Assembly: GCA_021827885.1 (NCBI GenBank)
Contig: JAKAUD010000129.1
Span: 1-6,850, forward strand
DNA from: Thermoplasmata archaeon
Lineage (GTDB): Archaea; Thermoplasmatota; Thermoplasmata; Thermoplasmatales; Thermoplasmataceae
Direction of reading: 5' to 3'
DNA length: 6,850 nt
Below the pieces are notes generated by a model. That model had not been told where the DNA came from. It saw nothing but the letters and a program-made list of their open reading frames with translations, and made no database searches. This document shows, in pieces, positions 5,948-6,850 of this stretch. Every line of letters begins with the position of its first letter. Positions within the stretch are counted from its first letter, which is position 1. The position numbers were made by a program, and so were the translations under genes.

Positions 5948-6265
5948 TCAGGTCTTCATTATGGCTCCAAGAAATATCAATAATCCGATTACTACTCCTA
6001 TGATGGATGCTACCACATAGTAAATAATGCCCACGATTACCTCATTAAATAGAGTTACGCCGGTGAAGGTGTATTCCCTCAGCGCATAAATTGCAACCGC
6101 CACTACTACTGCTCCCACGATCAGACCGACTCCTACTATTCTACTCTTTCCGCTTCCAAAGTAGGCAGTCATCGCTCCGAGAACAAGTAGGGAGAGTGCA
6201 AGCAGAGCTAAGATAACCAAAACAAATACGTCCCAATTCCAAGGATTCCATGGATAGCTAATCAT
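5948..6265 (-). CDS. Small membrane protein with three predicted transmembrane helices
   Basis: I do not recognise this family. The 105-residue protein begins with a short Trp/Pro-rich segment containing two PWN repeats (residues 5-10). Three hydrophobic stretches follow: about 12-36, 43-62 and 74-102. The loops are short: 'GSGKSR' (37-42) is basic and 'REYTFTGVTLFNE' (63-75) is mixed. By the positive-inside tendency, the 37-42 loop would face the cytoplasm and the N-terminus would be outside. There are no cysteines and no obvious catalytic motif. The ATG at 6265 comes six bases after the stop of the RAM-domain gene, with TGTGAT in that overlap acting as a likely ribosome-binding site. It sits between a ligand-binding RAM domain and guaAB in one operon, so a link to nucleotide or amino-acid status or transport is possible but unproven. 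Confidence 0.8.
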   Translation of the reverse strand: MISYPWNPWNWDVFVLVILALLALSLLVLGAMTAYFGSGKSRIVGVGLIVGAVVVAVAIYALREYTFTGVTLFNEVIVGIIYYVVASIIGVVIGLLIFLGAIMKT

Positions 6266-6271
6266 ATTTAA

Positions 6272-6505
6272 TCACAACTTTACTCCTGTTAATGTTTTTG
6301 TGTCTATAACGCCATCTATCTTTCTTATCTTATCAACCACTATCTTTCCAAGCTCACTGAAGTCGTTAACATCTATTTTTGCTATAAGGTCATATTCTCC
6401 AAATAAGGGGTGAATTTCCACTATATAGGTAATCATAGATATCTTATTATAAACTTCGTGTTCTTTTCCTGGTACTGTGCTGATGAGAACAAAAGCTATA
6501 GACAA
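6272..6505 (-). CDS. Stand-alone Lrp/AsnC ligand-binding (RAM) domain protein
   Basis: This 77-residue protein is a single RAM (AsnC_trans_reg) domain, the effector-binding half of Lrp/AsnC regulators, without the helix-turn-helix. It has the alpha-beta-beta-alpha-beta pattern: strand 'SIAFVLISTVPG' (2-13), a helix with 'EHEVYNKI' (15-22), the hallmark 'HPLFGEYDLIAKIDVND' (32-48), the helix 'FSELGKIVVDKIRKIDGV' (49-66) and the closing strand 'DTKTLTGVKL' (68-77). Such short proteins form dimers and higher rings, bind amino acids or similar ligands, and can mix with full-length Lrp. It cannot bind DNA by itself through the usual domain. The TTG at 6505 is supported by a strong GAGGTG five bases upstream. 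It is the first gene of the operon that continues with the membrane protein and guaAB. Confidence 0.9.
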   Translation of the reverse strand: MSIAFVLISTVPGKEHEVYNKISMITYIVEIHPLFGEYDLIAKIDVNDFSELGKIVVDKIRKIDGVIDTKTLTGVKL

Positions 6506-6510
6506 TTAGA

Positions 6511-6516
6511 CACCTC
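6511..6516 (-). promoter_or_regulatory. Strong Shine-Dalgarno for the RAM-domain gene
   Basis: GAGGTG on the minus strand, five bases before the TTG at 6505, is the best ribosome-binding site in the window. It decides the start of a gene that has no in-frame ATG near its beginning. Confidence 0.75.
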
Positions 6517-6536
6517 ATATCGCAATGATTCTTATG

Positions 6537-6544
6537 ATATAAAT
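6537..6544 (-). promoter_or_regulatory. Probable TATA box of the RAM-membrane-guaAB operon
   Basis: The minus strand reads ATTTATAT centred about 35 bases before the TTG at 6505. This predicts a very short leader of around 10 bases that would just contain the GAGGTG site. A second TATA-like palindrome at 6598-6605 could start a longer leader. Confidence 0.5.
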
Positions 6545-6779
6545 CTTTCATAACTTCCTTTGGCATAAATTGCCTGGTAGATTTTCACTGTGATTGGTTT
6601 ATAAAATGTGACGCTCTCCTTTCAGTTCATTTTCTTTTTTCTCTAATGTGATTGAAATCTCTATCTTTCTATGGAAAGTCATTTTAACATTTCAGGATTA
6701 TGCCAATTATTACCACGTGGATTGGGCGAAAAGTGATGGTTTCATTCCATTGAATTTTCTTCATAGATATTACCAAAAA

Positions 6780-6788
6780 CTTATTAAT
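6780..6788 (+). promoter_or_regulatory. TATA box of the zinc-ribbon gene
   Basis: CTTATTAAT is centred about 27 bases before the GTG at 6811, and CCAAAAA lies just upstream as a plausible TFB element. The arrangement closely matches the GTPase promoter at 2774-2788 and supports a leaderless GTG start. Confidence 0.6.
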
Positions 6789-6810
6789 GGTATTTTAGAA
6801 TGTATACATC

Positions 6811-6850
6811 GTGGTAGACTGCCCAGCATGCGGAATCAGGTTTGGCAAGG
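6811..6850 (+). CDS. N-terminus of a zinc-ribbon protein, cut by the window edge
   Basis: Thirteen codons are visible, starting at GTG: after the initiator they read VDCPACGIRFGK. The CPAC pair with following Gly is the first half (knuckle) of a zinc ribbon, as found at the start of many archaeal transcription, replication and RNA-binding proteins. The start rests on the TATA box about 27 bases upstream; an ATG at 6800 in another frame meets a stop after five codons. Too little is present to name the protein. Confidence 0.55.
   Translation, partial: MVDCPACGIRFGK

Larger units (their letters stand above)
6506..6810. other. Intergenic region between divergent genes
   Basis: About 305 bases without a convincing gene. 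It holds the promoter and ribosome-binding site of the minus-strand operon at its left end and the promoter of the plus-strand zinc-ribbon gene at its right end. Between them I see a palindromic TATA-like TTTATAAA (6598-6605) with no gene at the expected distance, a small hairpin GGCA-5 nt-TGCC (6562-6574), a 9-base inverted pair TTGGCATAA (6560-6568) and TTATGCCAA (6698-6706), the 8-base palindrome CCACGTGG (6713-6720), and a pyrimidine-rich stretch (about 6614-6643). None is a recognised element. They are listed as possible regulator sites or part of a small RNA. Confidence 0.5.

Noticed and set aside
6671..6736. 21-codon reading frame starting at ATG 6671
   Set aside because: It has no ribosome-binding site, no promoter at leaderless distance, and no recognisable sequence character.

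Overview
The window reads as chromosomal DNA of a Thermoplasmatales-like euryarchaeon. The base composition is AT-rich. Informational genes are archaeal in type: ribosomal protein S2 of about 200 residues, a long two-domain tRNA-splicing endonuclease, and a stand-alone ATP-pyrophosphatase subunit of GMP synthetase. An archaeal phosphopantetheine adenylyltransferase is fused to a DUF84 domain. Several first genes have a TATA-like box about 25 bases before the start codon, which suggests leaderless transcripts. The lineage is inferred from gene content and style, without a database search.

Layout, left to right. (1) Positions 3-164 (+) hold the C-terminal tail of a gene cut by the window edge. 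Its composition resembles the hydrophilic tails of IS200/IS605 TnpB proteins, and it contains a strong GNRA-capped hairpin, as expected if a TnpB guide RNA overlaps the gene's end. (2) A convergent gap with an imperfect hairpin leads to a MIP18/DUF59 gene on the minus strand. (3) A two-gene minus operon follows: a class I/II aminotransferase, then the adenylyltransferase-DUF84 fusion, joined stop to start. (4) A compact divergent promoter region (about 2745-2790) also drives a plus-strand pair: a small, degenerate Ras-like GTPase and tRNA-splicing endonuclease (endA). The stops of endA and of the minus-strand S2 gene overlap. (5) A minus operon (6505 down to 5001) encodes a stand-alone Lrp/AsnC-type RAM domain, a small three-helix membrane protein and GMP synthase subunit B. 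(6) An intergenic stretch of about 300 bases ends in a clear TATA box and the first 13 codons of a zinc-ribbon protein that leaves the window.

Most genes are housekeeping: translation (S2), tRNA processing (EndA), CoA synthesis (PPAT), GMP synthesis (GuaAB), Fe-S-related maturation (MIP18 family) and amino-acid metabolism. The points most worth a second look are the possible TnpB tail with its structured RNA, the GTPase-EndA coupling, the eroded DUF84 domain in the fusion, the symmetric divergent promoters, and the RAM-membrane-guaAB operon. I see no convincing new defence system, CRISPR array, tRNA or rRNA here.
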